Positions 1 to 10,584 of a stretch of DNA of 64,000 bases are shown here, one piece after another; position 1 is the stretch's first letter; the number at the start of each line of letters is the position of its first letter. The DNA is taken from assembly GCA_039621445.1 (NCBI GenBank), contig CP154954.1:63818046-63882045 (forward strand). Direction: 5' to 3'. The stretch is from Euglena gracilis. Taxonomy: Eukaryota; Euglenida; Euglenophyceae; Euglenales. The position numbers were made by a program, and so were the translations under genes. A model generated the notes under the pieces. The model saw only the letters and a program-made list of their open reading frames with translations, made no database searches and was not told the DNA's origin.

Positions 1-551
1 ACAGTGGCGCGGTGTGGGTGACCGATTTTCTGCCCCGAAAATTTTCGACCTCCCCCCAAAACAGCAAAAAGTGCCATTTTGGGCACTTTCTGTGCAAAAT
101 TTTACCAAAAAGGCAAAAAAAAATTTGGCACAGAGCGCCAGAAGGAAGATTTTGACCTTTTGTGGGGGGGGGGTCCCAGGTATCCCCCCGGGGTCAGTCT
201 GGACCCCCGGTCCAGGAGGGAAGGATTCAGACTGGGTGTGCAAATTGCCTCATTAGCAAGCTTGTGAGATGCAAGCTTCTGTGTAACTCAGAAGAACCCC
301 CCAGGGGGGGGGGGAGTCAGGGGCCAGGCTTTGATATACGGACGGCGCACGGGGTTTAAGTGGGGGGTCCCCCACAACCATTGTGTATTTTGGCTATTGC
401 GAGTGAAACCAACAAAATTGACACGACAAACACTTCATCACTTCTTCCAGGTCTCGTTTCGCAATTAAAAAGGCAATAATTAGAACATATATTCCCCAAA
501 CAGCACCCCTCACATCAAACAATGATCTGAGCTAACACAAACAAAAAAGAC
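1..551. other. No gene seen; G/C homopolymer-rich intergenic DNA
   Basis: No gene is supported here. A/T-rich sequence alternates with runs of G or C (for example near 167-190 and 303-316), and open frames are short and interrupted by these runs. It ends at the left target-site copy of the first MITE. Confidence 0.7.
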
Positions 552-559
552 AACCTTAC

Positions 560-828
560 CAGGGGTTTTTTAAAGACCGGGAGGGGGGGGGGAGGGGGTC
601 GGCACCCCCCCACCCACCCCCTGGGGTGCCCCCCCCCCCCGGGACCCACCCACTTTTGCCCAAAAATGGCCAAAAATGCTAAAAATAGCACCCTTTTCAA
701 AAATTTTCGGCGCCTTTGGTGCCGAAAAAGATATACCCACCAGCCCTACCCCCGGGGTCCAAGGAACCCACCCACCCTACCCCCCCCTTCCCCCGGGGGA
801 AGGGGTCCAAGGCTAAAAAAAACCCCTG
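560..828. mobile_element. hAT-like MITE, copy 1 (269 bp)
   Basis: The element has terminal inverted repeats: the left end reads CAGGGGTTTTTTAAAGACC and the right end, on the minus strand, reads CAGGGGTTTTTTTTAGCC. It is flanked by near-identical 8-bp direct repeats, AACCTTAC at 552-559 and AACCTCAC at 829-836. An 8-bp duplication with termini starting CAGGG is typical of hAT transposons (family knowledge). The interior has long C and G runs and a palindrome around 706-728 (CGGCGCC...GGTGCCG) and no coding capacity, so it is non-autonomous. A second copy with the same architecture lies at 7467-7737. Confidence 0.82.
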
Positions 829-836
829 AACCTCAC

Positions 837-3504
837 CCCCTTGGCAGGGTGAAATTGGCACCATTTTTTGGTCTCCGCACTGTGCGAGGTATCTGGCGCT
901 ATCCATTTCAAATATCACAACCATTTTCTCCGAAAATGACATGAAATCAAATAAATGTCTGCTGCCATTGTTCATGGGGAAAAAAACATACAACACAAAC
1001 CTTGGATTTGACCGCAATGAAGGTCAACGATGATGACTCGGTCCACACTCATAGCCATCAAAAGTTGTGCCACGGCACTGGGGAACAGCAGAGAAACCTT
1101 GGTTGGGGAAAGCAAAAAGCTTGTTGCAAGAAAACACAAACAGAGTGCATCTTAGAGAAGAAGATAAACAACAAGTTTTAAATGAATGTAAAATTCCACA
1201 GTTTCATTTCTCGGCCTGGTGTTGGTGGACCTGGGGGGGATTCACTTGAAAAGGTTTTTGGGGTTATTTCATTCTGGAAAACAGGAAGCTCGTGGTCTTG
1301 CTCAATCAATCTTAAAATCCGGAGGCTTTTGCCCTCTGCCAACACCAGACTCGCTCAAATTGGGGGACAGCCAGCAGCTGGTGGTCCTGCGTTATCTTGA
1401 ACATGGTTGGTGAATTCCTTCAGGCAAAATCATTGTGAAAATACAAACCAAATACAGAAGGAGTTCATTCCCTGCATATGTGCGAATCTCTTTTGAACAT
1501 GGTTTTCAATACCAATGAAAAACATTTGGAACTATTTGCTTTGCAAGAAGGGGCCTGGTGCAAATTATGCAAAAAAAATGAAAAAAAATCAAATTTTGAT
1601 GCATTTTGGATTAACTTTTTTGAAACATGGATCCAAAAAAACATGCAATTTGTTGGCCAAAAAAATCTGTTGTCCAAAAAAAAAAATGTTCAAAAAAATG
1701 TCAAAAATCAACAAAGCATTTGGTATTGGGTCAAATATGGTCTGAAATAAAAAAAAATTTAATAAAATAATTTCAGAAGAAATTGAAAAATTGCACGCAA
1801 AAAAAACACACAAAAAAAACCCGCAACAAAACGCTACTTGCGTTCCCCCCCTCCCCGGTGGACCCTCAGTCCGCCCAGTCAAAAATCTCCAGTGCTGGGA
1901 CAAAAGGAAAAACGTGGCCAGCCAAAGACCCTGAGTCATTTTACAAGTGGGACCTCCCCTCCCCCGGGGGGGGGGGTTAAAATAAAAGGCTGCATATATT
2001 CACAAATATGTTGCAAACACACTATGGGGTGGATGACATTACGATAATTATGATGGCTACACGCAACTACTACACATCACCACAAATACCCCCCAATTTT
2101 TGGCCCAAAATTGGAAAGATCGGACCCATTTGATTGTTCCCCGAAAAAAAATTTGGGGGAGAGTTGTATTTTGGGGTGTATTTTGACACAAAAAACCCCC
2201 GGAGTGCAAAAATTCCCTTCGTTTTCCCTTCGTTTTGCTTTTTTTGGAAAAATGCCATATTTTCCTTTTTTGATGCTATTATATGTTAGATTATTGTGCA
2301 ATGAAATCTCAAGACTGTACCAAGAACCCCACAAGTAAACCAGTGCCAAAATGGACATTTTTGGTTTTATCAATACTAAAAGCAAAGGTTAATTTTTGCA
2401 CATTTTTCCATTTTGAACAGAGTTCTTGCTGTAAATTTTGAATTTTGAATTCTTTTGCCCAATTGGTTGCCAATTTGAATTTTGAATTTTGATTGATCAG
2501 AAGATTTCACAGAGCAGAAACTCATGGTTCATAGATTCGAAAAATTCCTCAGCCATCTTTCCTCGGTTTTTTTACTGTCAAACTTTCACGGAAAGAAAAC
2601 GGGGAAAAAAAACTCAACACAAGAACCAAAATAAATTTCATTCTCAATGTGGCACTGGGATGCCTGAGTAATTTTGGCCACCAAGAAGGGAACCTGGCAG
2701 AGATGGGGACTCGGGCTTCGGTCTTGCGATCTTGGCGGGCATATGCAAAATGTGGAACAACAGCAGTGATTCGCTTCGCAGAGGCCAACCTGGCAAAAAA
2801 AATGGGGGGCTACAACAAAAAAAACAAGGCGGCTTGTCTGACGGTTTTCTTTCTTTTTGGAATATTGATGGTGCAGGTTGAAGACACGGCAAAGAGTGAG
2901 CAGGAGGGCGTGGGGTGGTCGAAAGGGCCCTCAAACGGGAGAGGGAATTGTCAAAAGCATGTATCATCAAAATGTTCAGGTCACACCGAAGAGTGTGAAT
3001 GAGCAACAACAATTCCATCACCTGAAAAGAGAAAACAACGGCACGTAACAAATGAATAAAATGGAAGCAAAACCATGCTGCCGAAGGAATTCCTCACATG
3101 TCCCTGAGGTCCTTATCCCTTTAAATAACCATATAAAAAGCACCTTGATGGCCAAGACAGGCCCTTGCGGAACGGAATCTGCCTGTTTGGAGGGTGTCAT
3201 GCGATAACCCAAAACGGGGCGGGGTCTGTCGTGCGGCAGCAAACAAGGACCCCTTTTTCCCGGCGGCGGCTGGCATGGCCTGGTCTTTTGTCCCACACAA
3301 GGGATCCCAAAAGAAACAGATGGGCCAGGGGGAAAGAAAAGTGGAGCCTGCCAACCCTTCTGGCACTAGAAAGGAAAACCTCCCAGGCAGAGACACAGTG
3401 CTGACGTGGCCGAAATTTGGGCTCGATTTCAAAAAAAATCAGACTTTAGAAATCCCAACCCTAACCCTATCTTAGGCGGCCTAACTCGCACTTAGCTTTG
3501 AGGG
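837..3504. other. No gene seen; A/T-rich with poly-C/G tracts
   Basis: I find no recognisable protein domain or RNA gene. The sequence is rich in poly-A and poly-T stretches (1560-1830), with short open frames on both strands that show no family resemblance and lie over each other. Near 3453-3470 a short CCCTAACCCTA-type run resembles telomere repeat but is too brief to call. Confidence 0.6.
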
Positions 3505-3860
3505 GGTGGTTTGGGTCACGGGGGGGTCACGGGGGGGGGGGGGTCACGGGGGGGGGGGTCACGGGGGGAACACCACATTTTTGGTGGCAAAATTAGGAAT
3601 CACCGAGTCGAAATTTTTGGAGAAAAATTCCACAAATTAGGAATCCCCACACCTAAAATTAGGATTTTGACACCAAATTAGGAATCACCAAGCCCAAATT
3701 TGAAAAATTTACGCCTCAAAATTAGGAATATGCCCCAGAATTTTATCAAATTAGGCATCACCAGCCAAAATTTTTCCCGACAAAATTTCGCCGAAAGGGT
3801 CCTTGTTCGGGTCACGGGGGGGTCACGGGGGGGGTCACGGGGGGGTCACGGGGGGAACAC
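3505..3860 (+). repeat. Dispersed repeat A, copy 1 (GGGTCACGGGG / TTAGGAATCACC)
   Basis: The block is bounded on both sides by tandem GGGGGGTCAC units (3520-3570 and 3805-3858). Between them the phrase TTAGGAATCACC or a close variant recurs about five times (near 3593, 3640, 3690, 3722 and 3748). The same text, in the same order and orientation, recurs at 19158-19465, and a diverged version lies at 18481-18945. It is therefore an interspersed repeat, not unique DNA. No ORF, terminal inverted repeat or target duplication was found, so its class is unknown. Confidence 0.75.
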
Positions 3861-4066
3861 CCCCTGAAAGTGACTGTAAAATTGATTTCGCACGTAATCT
3901 TGCAAAAAAAAAGTTCTGTTTTAAACACTGAGCCCTGAGGTTCAGGACAGTCCGAATTAGTGTCTCCCCACACTTCCAGGGCCTTGGAACTCTACGGTCT
4001 GACACAGGGCTCCCGCGGCCCAGTTTGGATGATCCCAAAGCGCCAAATAATGAAACAATGGAACTC

Positions 4067-4567
4067 CATTGCGCAGTTGCTCAATGGCACAACGATTTTT
4101 TCATCACAAAAAATGAAAACACATTTGCGCGCTGGCACAAATTTTTTAAATATTTTTTTGTAATTCCACATGTGGTGATCATTGCGCACTATATAATAAA
4201 TACAACATATGTGTCAACATGGGTTTTCATTGCGCATCTGCGCAATGGGCACGGTTATGTAGAATGAAAATATAATCTTATCTCACAATTAAATAAAATT
4301 AATCTCACAATTAAAAATAAAATTGGTCTCACAACAGAGGAGAGAATGGCCCCAAAAGAGGATGAACACCAGAGGGGATAGAGCACAAAATGTTGGACAG
4401 GTGGATGGAAGCCTGCTCTCAGTCACGCTGTCTTGAAATTGGGTAATCATTGCGCTTCGGTGCAACACCCACGCTGCTTCAGAATTTTAAAAAATGTATT
4501 TATATTGCGGCACTGTAACCCTTAAACTGTCATTCACATAAGCGTGCCCATTGCACAGTGGCACAAC
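4067..4567. repeat. Cluster of recurring CATTGCGC hairpin motifs
   Basis: A short near-palindrome occurs at 4067-4086 (CATTGCGCAGTTGCTCAATG), 4228-4247 (CATTGCGCATCTGCGCAATG), 4448-4466 and 4549-4567 (diverged), with a half-copy at 4180. The second is a good hairpin with an 8-bp CATTGCGC/GCGCAATG stem. The intervening DNA is A/T-rich and has no gene I can support. The motifs are unevenly spaced, so this is not a simple tandem repeat. Confidence 0.55.
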
Positions 4568-4600
4568 AGTTACCAAATCTTATTTCTTGTTTTCATCACT

Positions 4601-5625
4601 GTGGGTGGAGAGCAGTCCTATGTCTTGGATCTTTATGACGTTTTGTTCCATTTTGGGCATTTTTGGCAATATCTGGATTTCCCAAAATTCTTGGCCAATG
4701 AAACTGAAATTCCTGATTCTATTCATTTAAGACTGAATTTGGACGATCGGGATCGTATCCGTTTGTTTGAATCAGATTTTTGTTGATGTCAGTAGAATTT
4801 AAGCACACGCGTCGGGCCAGAAAAAGTTTAATAGTTGTCAAATCACCCCTCAATTGAAAGCTTGTATTATCAGACGACTAGCGATGACAACTGAATCTCG
4901 CCAAATTGCACAGAATGCTTATTCTGAACTTCCAGAAATTTTTTTCTGAAGTTCAGTTTTCTGAAGTTTTCTGAAACGGGACATCCTAATTTCAGCCAAG
5001 TTGTGATCATCTGACCAGCAGCAGCAGCATCATCCACAAAATTTAGCCCTTGTCTGGTCCAAAACGCTTTCCAGAACCTCGTGGAACCAAAAATGTGGAA
5101 AAAGAGTGGAAATCAAAATGTCCAAAATTTCACCCAAAATTCCCAATCTGACCAGCAGCAGATTTCAATGGAATGGAAATCGACTGACGTAAACGTGCGC
5201 CTGAATGGAAATCAACCTGAATTCCTTTTACTTCAGTAGAAATTCAAGACAGGTGTGGGGCCCAGAAAATAGGTTTTAAAACATTCACCCAGGTTGTCAA
5301 GAATCGCCCTTTATCCCTGAAAATTTTGCCCAGTTTTTCAGGAGTATTTTTCAGAGGTGTGCGTTTTCTTTCAAATACACCGGGCAAGGATGTGCATTCG
5401 GATTCCCATTGGATTCTGTCAAATTGGTTTTGTTTCAGCAGCACACATTACCTTGCAAGAAATCAAATACCTCACTTGTGTCTCTGTAACAGAATCATGA
5501 ACCTTGTGAGGCGGGTCCAGAAAATTGGTTGAAAAGATTGAGATTGCAACTCGGTGACTGTAGACGACGACTTTACCTCTCGCAGGCTTTTTTCACAGAC
5601 CGGGGGGAGGGGGGGATTTCAATGG
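4601..5625. other. No gene seen
   Basis: Open frames are short and lack recognisable domains. A diverged phrase built around 'CCAGAAAA...GGTTGTCAA' recurs near 4818, 5262 and 5518, suggesting an old, worn tandem or dispersed repeat. Confidence 0.5.
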
Positions 5626-5631
5626 GACAAT

Positions 5632-6032
5632 TTCAAAATTTGATTTTTGGCAAAAAAAAATGCTCAAAATTGACCATTTTTTGCGAACATCCAAAAATAG
5701 TTGCCAAAATGACCCCTTTTGGGCTGCCAGAGGGTCGGGGGGACCTAGGTCCTCCCCCGAGCTGTTCCCCCCCCGCACTGTTCCCATTGGGCCGTTAAGG
5801 GTCCCGAGAACGGGAATAGCTTGGGGGGGGCATGGCAATTGGGGTCCGAAGGAGCCCGGCCATTAGCCAAATAGGGGGGGGGGTGAGGGTAGGTCCCCCC
5901 CCCCCCCCCGAGCTGTCCCCATACCCGAACCTTGGGCAGCTCAAAAGGGGTAATTTTTGGCAACTTTCTTTGGGTGGTTGCAAAAAATGGTCAATTTTAA
6001 GCACATTTGCCAAAAATCAAATTTTGAAACCG
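5632..6032. repeat. Foldback element with arms of about 100 bp
   Basis: The left arm (about 5632-5730) contains TTTCAAAATTTGATTTTTGG and then AATTGACCATTTTTTGC. The right arm (about 5935-6032) contains the reverse complements of both in the opposite order. The arms also share the inner 'TTTTGGGCTGCC / GGCAGCTCAAAA' pair. The loop is about 200 bp of C/G-rich sequence with runs of 9-15 C. It looks like a foldback or MITE-like element; no target duplication was recognised and no protein is encoded. Confidence 0.6.
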
Positions 6033-6040
6033 TCCCCAAA

Positions 6041-7185
6041 ACGTCGATTTTTGAGCACTTTTTTAGAAAGTTCTTTGTAAAAATGCTATGACAGTGAGCT
6101 ATTCCTGTCCCCCCTGTGGGAAAAGCTACAGCTCGGGGGGGGGGGGGGCATGTTTTCTAGATTTTCCCCAAAATTCTTGGCCAATAAAACTGAAAATTCC
6201 TGAATTTGGACGATGGATCACATGTCTGTTTCAACAGGTCAGGGGAACAGCTTGGGGGGGGGGGATGGTATTTCCAGCGACCCTTTGGGCGGCTGGACGG
6301 TAACGTATTTTCGCGTTTGGGGATGCAAAAATGGGCCAAAACTGGTCAAAAATGGGGGGAAATGGGTTGGAAAAGGGCTGGCCAGCACAAAATTGGGGTC
6401 AAAAAAAAAGCGGCCCCCCTGAAAAAAATTTTGTCCAAATCACCCCAACGCCAGTCAAACCCCACCCAAATGGCTCCAGAACCCCCCAATCGGGGGTGAA
6501 TATGCAAAAACTTGGGGGGATAATGTCCATTTTATTTTGGGCCACTTTTGGCAAAAGAACACCTCTCCCCATGGGATTATCAATATAATGGCAAAATTTC
6601 GCACAAAAAGGAGTTAGCCCTCCAAGTATGTTGCCAACATAGAAGGGATTTTGTTATTTGAGGCTCGGATGGGGGTGGAGGGGGGAATTTTCTGCCTCTC
6701 GTGATGCAGAATGCTTGCATTTCTAAAAGATTTTCATGTAATCCCTGTTTCTCTTGGTTTTTTTCTCCCCTCCGGACCCCCATCACCCCGAACGTTTTTC
6801 GACCCGCCAGCGCCCCGTTTTGGGCCACCGACCCATTGACTTTGGGTCAAAACCGGGTCAAAAAAGTCGAAAAAATCGAATTTTTTTTTTGCCCGAAACG
6901 ATGTTTTTTGGCCTCCCGGACCCTGAAAAACTGATTTTGAGCCGAAAACGAGCGTTTTTTGACCCCCCCGACACCCCATATGCTCGGAAAATGGCAATTT
7001 TGCACGAAAACACACGCAAAGCGGTGAGGGGATGAGAAACAATATGTGGGTTGGTGGTTTTGAAAGTTATTGGCGCAAGTATGTGGCCACATTGAGCAAT
7101 GCTGAAAATTTTTCATGCATTTTCCCTTTGCTTGCGAAATAATTGCTTTATTGAGCCATTTTCCTTTGGTATTTGACATAGAGGT
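6041..7185. other. No gene seen
   Basis: This stretch has poly-G tracts, phrases of the type AAAATGGGCCAAAA, and overlapping short frames on both strands. The phrase GAAGGGATTTTGTTATT at about 6647 recurs near 7277 and 8061, and in part near 7768, so it belongs to a dispersed repeat. Confidence 0.5.
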
Positions 7186-7262
7186 GACATAGAGGGATAG
7201 AAGAGGTTGGAAAACCTCTACCTCTACCTCTACCTCTACCTCTATCCCTCTACTTCTATGCA
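7186..7262. repeat. CCTCTA microsatellite inside an inverted repeat
   Basis: Five CCTCTA units (about 7214-7245) are flanked by complementary text: GACATAGAGGGATAGAAGAGG on the left answers CCTCTATCCCTCTACTTCTATG on the right. The whole can fold into a hairpin. It lies in gene-free DNA. Confidence 0.6.
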
Positions 7263-7368
7263 GCCTTGCCGGCAGCGAAGGGATTTTGTTATTGGGGGCG
7301 GGGGGGGGTGCGGGGACAGCCGGCTGTAGCCCTCAAAATTGAAATTTTTCAAAGCCAGTCAGGGTTGG

Positions 7369-7446
7369 GGTTAGGGTTCGGATTAGGGTCAGGTGTAGGG
7401 TTAGGGTTAGGGTTTCGGGTTAGGGTGTGGGTTAGGGTTGGGTTAC
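7369..7446 (+). repeat. Degenerate telomere-like repeats (TTAGGG-type), interstitial
   Basis: About ten GGGTT/TTAGGG-like units, many imperfect (TTAGGGTTCG, GATTAGGGTC, TTAGGGTTTCGGG), lie immediately left of the second hAT-like MITE. The degeneracy and internal position mean this is an interstitial tract and not a chromosome end. Confidence 0.6.
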
Positions 7447-7466
7447 GTTAAGGCCAGGGTTCGCAC

Positions 7467-7737
7467 CAGGGGTTTTTTTAAAGACCGGGGGGGGGGTGGT
7501 CCCCCCCACCCACCCACCCCCTGGGGGGGGCCCGGGGGGGGGGGGGGGGGGTCCCGGGGGACCCACAAAAAATGGCCGAAAAATCGCGAATAGTGCTAAA
7601 AATAGAATTTTTTTCGGCGCCTGCGGCGCCGAAAAGTACATCCCGCCCCCCTCCGGGGGGGACCCCCCCGGGGGGGGGGGCTCGGCCGGACCCACCCACC
7701 CTACCCCCCCGGGGGTCCAAACTTAAAAAAATCCCTG
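7467..7737. mobile_element. hAT-like MITE, copy 2 (271 bp)
   Basis: This is the same element type as 560-828. The left terminus reads CAGGGGTTTTTTTAAAGACC, and the right terminus on the minus strand reads CAGGGATTTTTTTAAGTTT. Flanking 8-bp direct repeats are GTTCGCAC (7459-7466) and GTTCGCAT (7738-7745), seven of eight matching. The interior again has poly-C/poly-G and a CGGCGCC...GGCGCCG palindrome (7614-7634). There is no coding capacity. It is inserted beside the telomere-like tract. Confidence 0.85.
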
Positions 7738-7986
7738 GTTCGCATGCTCACCACACGGTCCGGCACCGAAGGGATTTTGCTACCACCCTCCTCCCTTATT
7801 GCCCCCCCCTCATTGTCCCTGGGCCCCGGCCGACGGGGGATTTTTTGGCCCGGCCAATGAAATTCCTTTGGTCCCCCCTTATTGTCCCCCCCCCTTATTG
7901 TCCGGTCGGGCCTCCCGGAGAGCGGTCGGTGGGACAATAAGGGGGGGGGGGTGGTATTGGGGGGGTGCGCCCCCCCCCCTGCCGAA

Positions 7987-8172
7987 CGACCAAGGGCGCC
8001 GAAGGCGCCCTCCGACAATGGGTGTCTGATTGCGCACGCTCACAAAACGGTCTGGCAGCAAAGGGATTTTGTTATTGGGAGGGGGGGAGAGGTGCCCCCC
8101 CCTCCCCCCGCTGGACGACCAAGGGCGCCGAAACCGCCCTCCGACAATGGGTGTCTGATTGCGCATGCTCAC
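7987..8172 (+). repeat. 129-bp tandem repeat, 1.4 copies
   Basis: The phrase CGACCAAGGGCGCCGAA begins at 7987 and again at 8116, an offset of 129 bp. It is followed in both copies by CCGACAATGGGTGTCTGATT and 'GCGCA(C/T)GCTCAC'. A related text (GCATGCTCACCACACGGTC, then GAAGGGATTTTG) is found at 7742-7780. The frames across it are only shadows of the repeat. Confidence 0.65.
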
Positions 8173-8922
8173 GTTTCAGACCAGGAACAGTGCTTTGGGC
8201 CAAGGTTTTTGGCGGCGCAGGGGTGACCGCGGCGCCGAAGGGGCCGCTGTTCCCGCCCCTGGGCTCCCTCTAACTCTTGGCCCAAACACAGTGTCACAGA
8301 AACTATGAAACGGCACATTACTGTGGATCCCTCTCCCACAAGCCGGGGGGGTAATCGACCGGGTCCCCTGAGGATGGGGAGATGACTTCCACCATTGACC
8401 CCCCCCCTTCAAATGGAAATTGACCCCCCCCCCTTCTGCCTGGTGTGCAATGGCAAAGGAAAGCAAGGCATACACTCGTGTTCAAGTCAATTGAGCCACT
8501 GCTTGCACAGGTGGGCTGCAAAATGAAGACATCATCTCCACGAACGTTTCCCAGAATCTTTATGTCGATCTCGCCGTTGGCAAATTGCCCCACTGAGAAT
8601 GATTTGAGTGTGAAACAGGTTAAAAAAAGAAATCAAAACCTCTGGCAGGGGTCAATTCAACCCCAAGCTTCCGAGAGACTGCCTCCGCCAGGGGCTTGTT
8701 TGAGTTACCCGTCACGAGCTGCAAGCGGTATCCTTTCCTTGACAATAATAAAAATTTATTTCCTGGATGGCAGAAGGACAAACCCTGATTTCAAATCTGC
8801 TGCATCGCTCGGGAGCATCCTTGGTACCGAAGGAGGAATGGGAGGTCTCCCTTGGGAACTTTGGCTTGTCTCCTCAGCCATTCCGCAGGTTTTCCCGCGA
8901 CTGCGAATTGGGCGACTCCTAG
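8173..8922. other. No recognisable gene; possible 5' region of the non-LTR element
   Basis: A 174-codon open frame runs from 8445 to 8969 on the plus strand, but it has no domain I recognise. It ends inside the start of the non-LTR element's reading frame, so it may be untranslated leader of that element or unrelated DNA. Poly-C/G tracts occur at 8340-8440. Confidence 0.4.
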
Positions 8923-9684
8923 ACCTGCAGGCAGGTTGCCTCAGGTCTGATACCAAAAAAAAACACTGATACCCAAAAAATTCTGACCCGGGATTCATTC
9001 AGGACTGCACCCCCAATTCCAGCAGTCTCTCCGCACTTTCCCCAAAGCGTCATTTCCGCCCCTGCCCAACAAAAAACCACATCTGCCTGCCCATGCATCG
9101 ACCGGAAACCACCAAACCCGAAGGAACCCAGCACCACCCCCCACAGTCTAGTCCAAACAAACCCCCCTCACTCGGAACCCACGCCACCCGCCACCCCTCA
9201 ATCCTTCAACCTGACTAAACTACTGGTCCTCCAGGCGCATGACATTGAACAAAACCCTGGTCCTCCAGCAGGCTGGTCCCTCCCCCAAGAAAACCCCGAA
9301 GAAGTCTGGGAAGATATTTGCCTAAATCGGCAAAGTTGGCGGTGGACCCGCACCACGACGGCTGCCTTAGGGCCAAGCTCGTCAGTCAACAAACAGATCC
9401 AACCAACGCCCCCCTTTGTAAAGTGCTACCTTTGCCAGGAAAACTTCCCCCTCTGGGATCGTTGGCGAATTGAAACACATGACTGTCAACTTGGGCGACC
9501 CCTGGGCAATATCTTTCAAAACCCCACCTTCTTGCAAAGACGGTGGGACTGGATAATGGATTTTCTGGAAACACGATCAAACGGCAATTGGTGGCACACT
9601 TGCTGTATCAACTATCGCCAGGTGTTCATCACACCTTACCCGCAACCACTCATTGAACACGGAAATCAGTGCCCCGCAGGGTGA
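8923..9684 (+). pseudogene. Non-LTR ORF, N-terminal part with 2A-like motif 1 and Cys/His cluster
   Basis: The frame opens after a TAG at 8920 and runs 253 codons to TGA at 9682-9684; no early ATG is visible in this frame, so the true start is lost or lies upstream. The first 95 codons are Pro/Ser/Thr-rich. Then comes the 2A-like motif HDIEQNPGP, and about 50 residues later a putative zinc site, CYLC-x14-HDC (9424-9486). The reading frame resumes in the same phase directly after the TGA with 2A-like motif 2, so the TGA looks like a single nonsense mutation. The function of this N-terminal protein is unknown; nucleic-acid binding is an inference from the Cys/His cluster. Confidence 0.65.
9217..9264 (+). 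other. 2A-like ribosome-skipping motif 1
   Basis: The frame reads KLLVLQAHDIEQNPGP. It fits the 2A consensus D(V/I)ExNPGP, preceded by a Leu-rich segment as in active 2A peptides. In the established mechanism the ribosome fails to join Gly to the final Pro, releasing the upstream product. Whether this copy works is not known. Confidence 0.85.
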
Positions 9685-9687
9685 GGA

Positions 9688-9732
9688 GAGGATCTCCTAT
9701 CAGATGGGGACATTGAACCCAACCCCGGCCCA
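9688..9732 (+). other. 2A-like ribosome-skipping motif 2
   Basis: The frame reads EDLLSDGDIEPNPGP, in the same phase as motif 1 but separated from it by a TGA at 9682. It matches D(V/I)ExNPGP exactly and has the upstream DLL..GD context usual for 2A peptides. It sits just before the shared module, as if to release that module as a separate protein. Confidence 0.85.
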
Positions 9733-9803
9733 ATCTTCAACTGGATGCTGGACCCAACTTGGCTCAGAAGAAGCATTGCAGAGCTTCAACTGGCAACACC
9801 ACC

Positions 9804-10525
9804 ATCGATGCCTTTGCCTCACCGCACAACTCACAGTTTCTAATTTTCTGGTCATCCGAGGACAACGCCTTTAGCCACTCCTGGAGACAGCACGCCCCAC
9901 TCTGGGCCAACCCCGTTTCGGCCTCCTCCCCGAAGTCCAGTAAAAAATCCTCATTGAAGGGGCACACATCATCCTGCTAGCATCAGAAAACCACCCGAAC
10001 TTCGGCCAGCTTAAAAAGTTGAGCATCAAGTCCTTCCTCCTCCCAAAGCAACCCCTCTTTCGGGCAAGGGGAGCTACTCTGTTCCCCCACCCAACCTGGC
10101 GCTCCTGGGCACTCCACATCAATCATACCCCTCCCCCTCGACGACCGAACCCTTTCAACTCTTACCACCCCTACCATAGGAAACCCCCCTGTGCGGGCCC
10201 AACCACCAAAACACCTCCCGACACAACACCTTTTGTCTTTGAAGACGAACTACCCCCCATGGAGACCTGGTCCCGCCCGGCCACGTACAACGGACCCTGG
10301 TCCTTTCTCTTCTTTGCCGGCCGGACTTTTGGCTGTTTCGAGGACTCACTATGGGACACACGATTCCCACCCCCCGTCCCCTGCCCCCAATGTGGCCTTG
10401 ATCACTGGGTGACCGCATGCACATCCTTGCTACATCTACAGCCCACCACCCCTCCACCTCACAGACCCCGGACGTTTCAAATCAAGGGACGTTCCCCGTT
10501 CCACCCCCAAAGCAACAAACCCTGA
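9804..10525 (+). pseudogene. Non-LTR module shared with the Ty3-type element, plus CCHC knuckle
   Basis: Starting in one frame (9804, DAFASPHNSQ) and continuing in another after a frameshift near 9915, the text aligns with residues 150-237 of the ORF at 35114-36328. Matching landmarks are D/G-x-F-x-S, (Y/F)WS...NAF, LW, LLP(E/D)V and KIL. It continues through ARGATLFPHPTWRSWALHI and ends with a knuckle CPQCGLDHWVTAC (10382-10420; C-x2-C-x3-H-x4-C). At least one frameshift and an in-frame TAA interrupt it. A minus-strand homologue with the same order lies at 19505-20632. I do not know the biochemical role; a nuclease- or RNase H-like fold is only a guess from similar text I recall in DIRS-like elements. 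Confidence 0.65.
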
Positions 10526-10530
10526 AGGGC

Positions 10531-10584
10531 AAAGGCAGGGGATCTCTGCTCACCTGTGGAGACATTGAGGAAAACCCAGGACCC
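10531..10584 (+). other. 2A-like ribosome-skipping motif 3, T2A-like
   Basis: The frame reads KGRGSLLTCGDIEENPGP, which differs by one conservative residue (I for V) over its last 17 residues from the well-known Thosea asigna virus 2A. It lies between the CCHC knuckle and the RT-containing part, in the same phase as motifs 1 and 2. Of the three it is the one closest to an experimentally established active 2A. Confidence 0.9.

Noticed and set aside
7369-7446. Chromosome end
   Set aside because: The TTAGGG-like units are degenerate and flanked by ordinary sequence on both sides.
7496-8273. Overlapping Pro/Gly-rich frames on both strands
   Set aside because: They arise from C/G runs within a MITE and a tandem repeat; none shows homology or a consistent phase.
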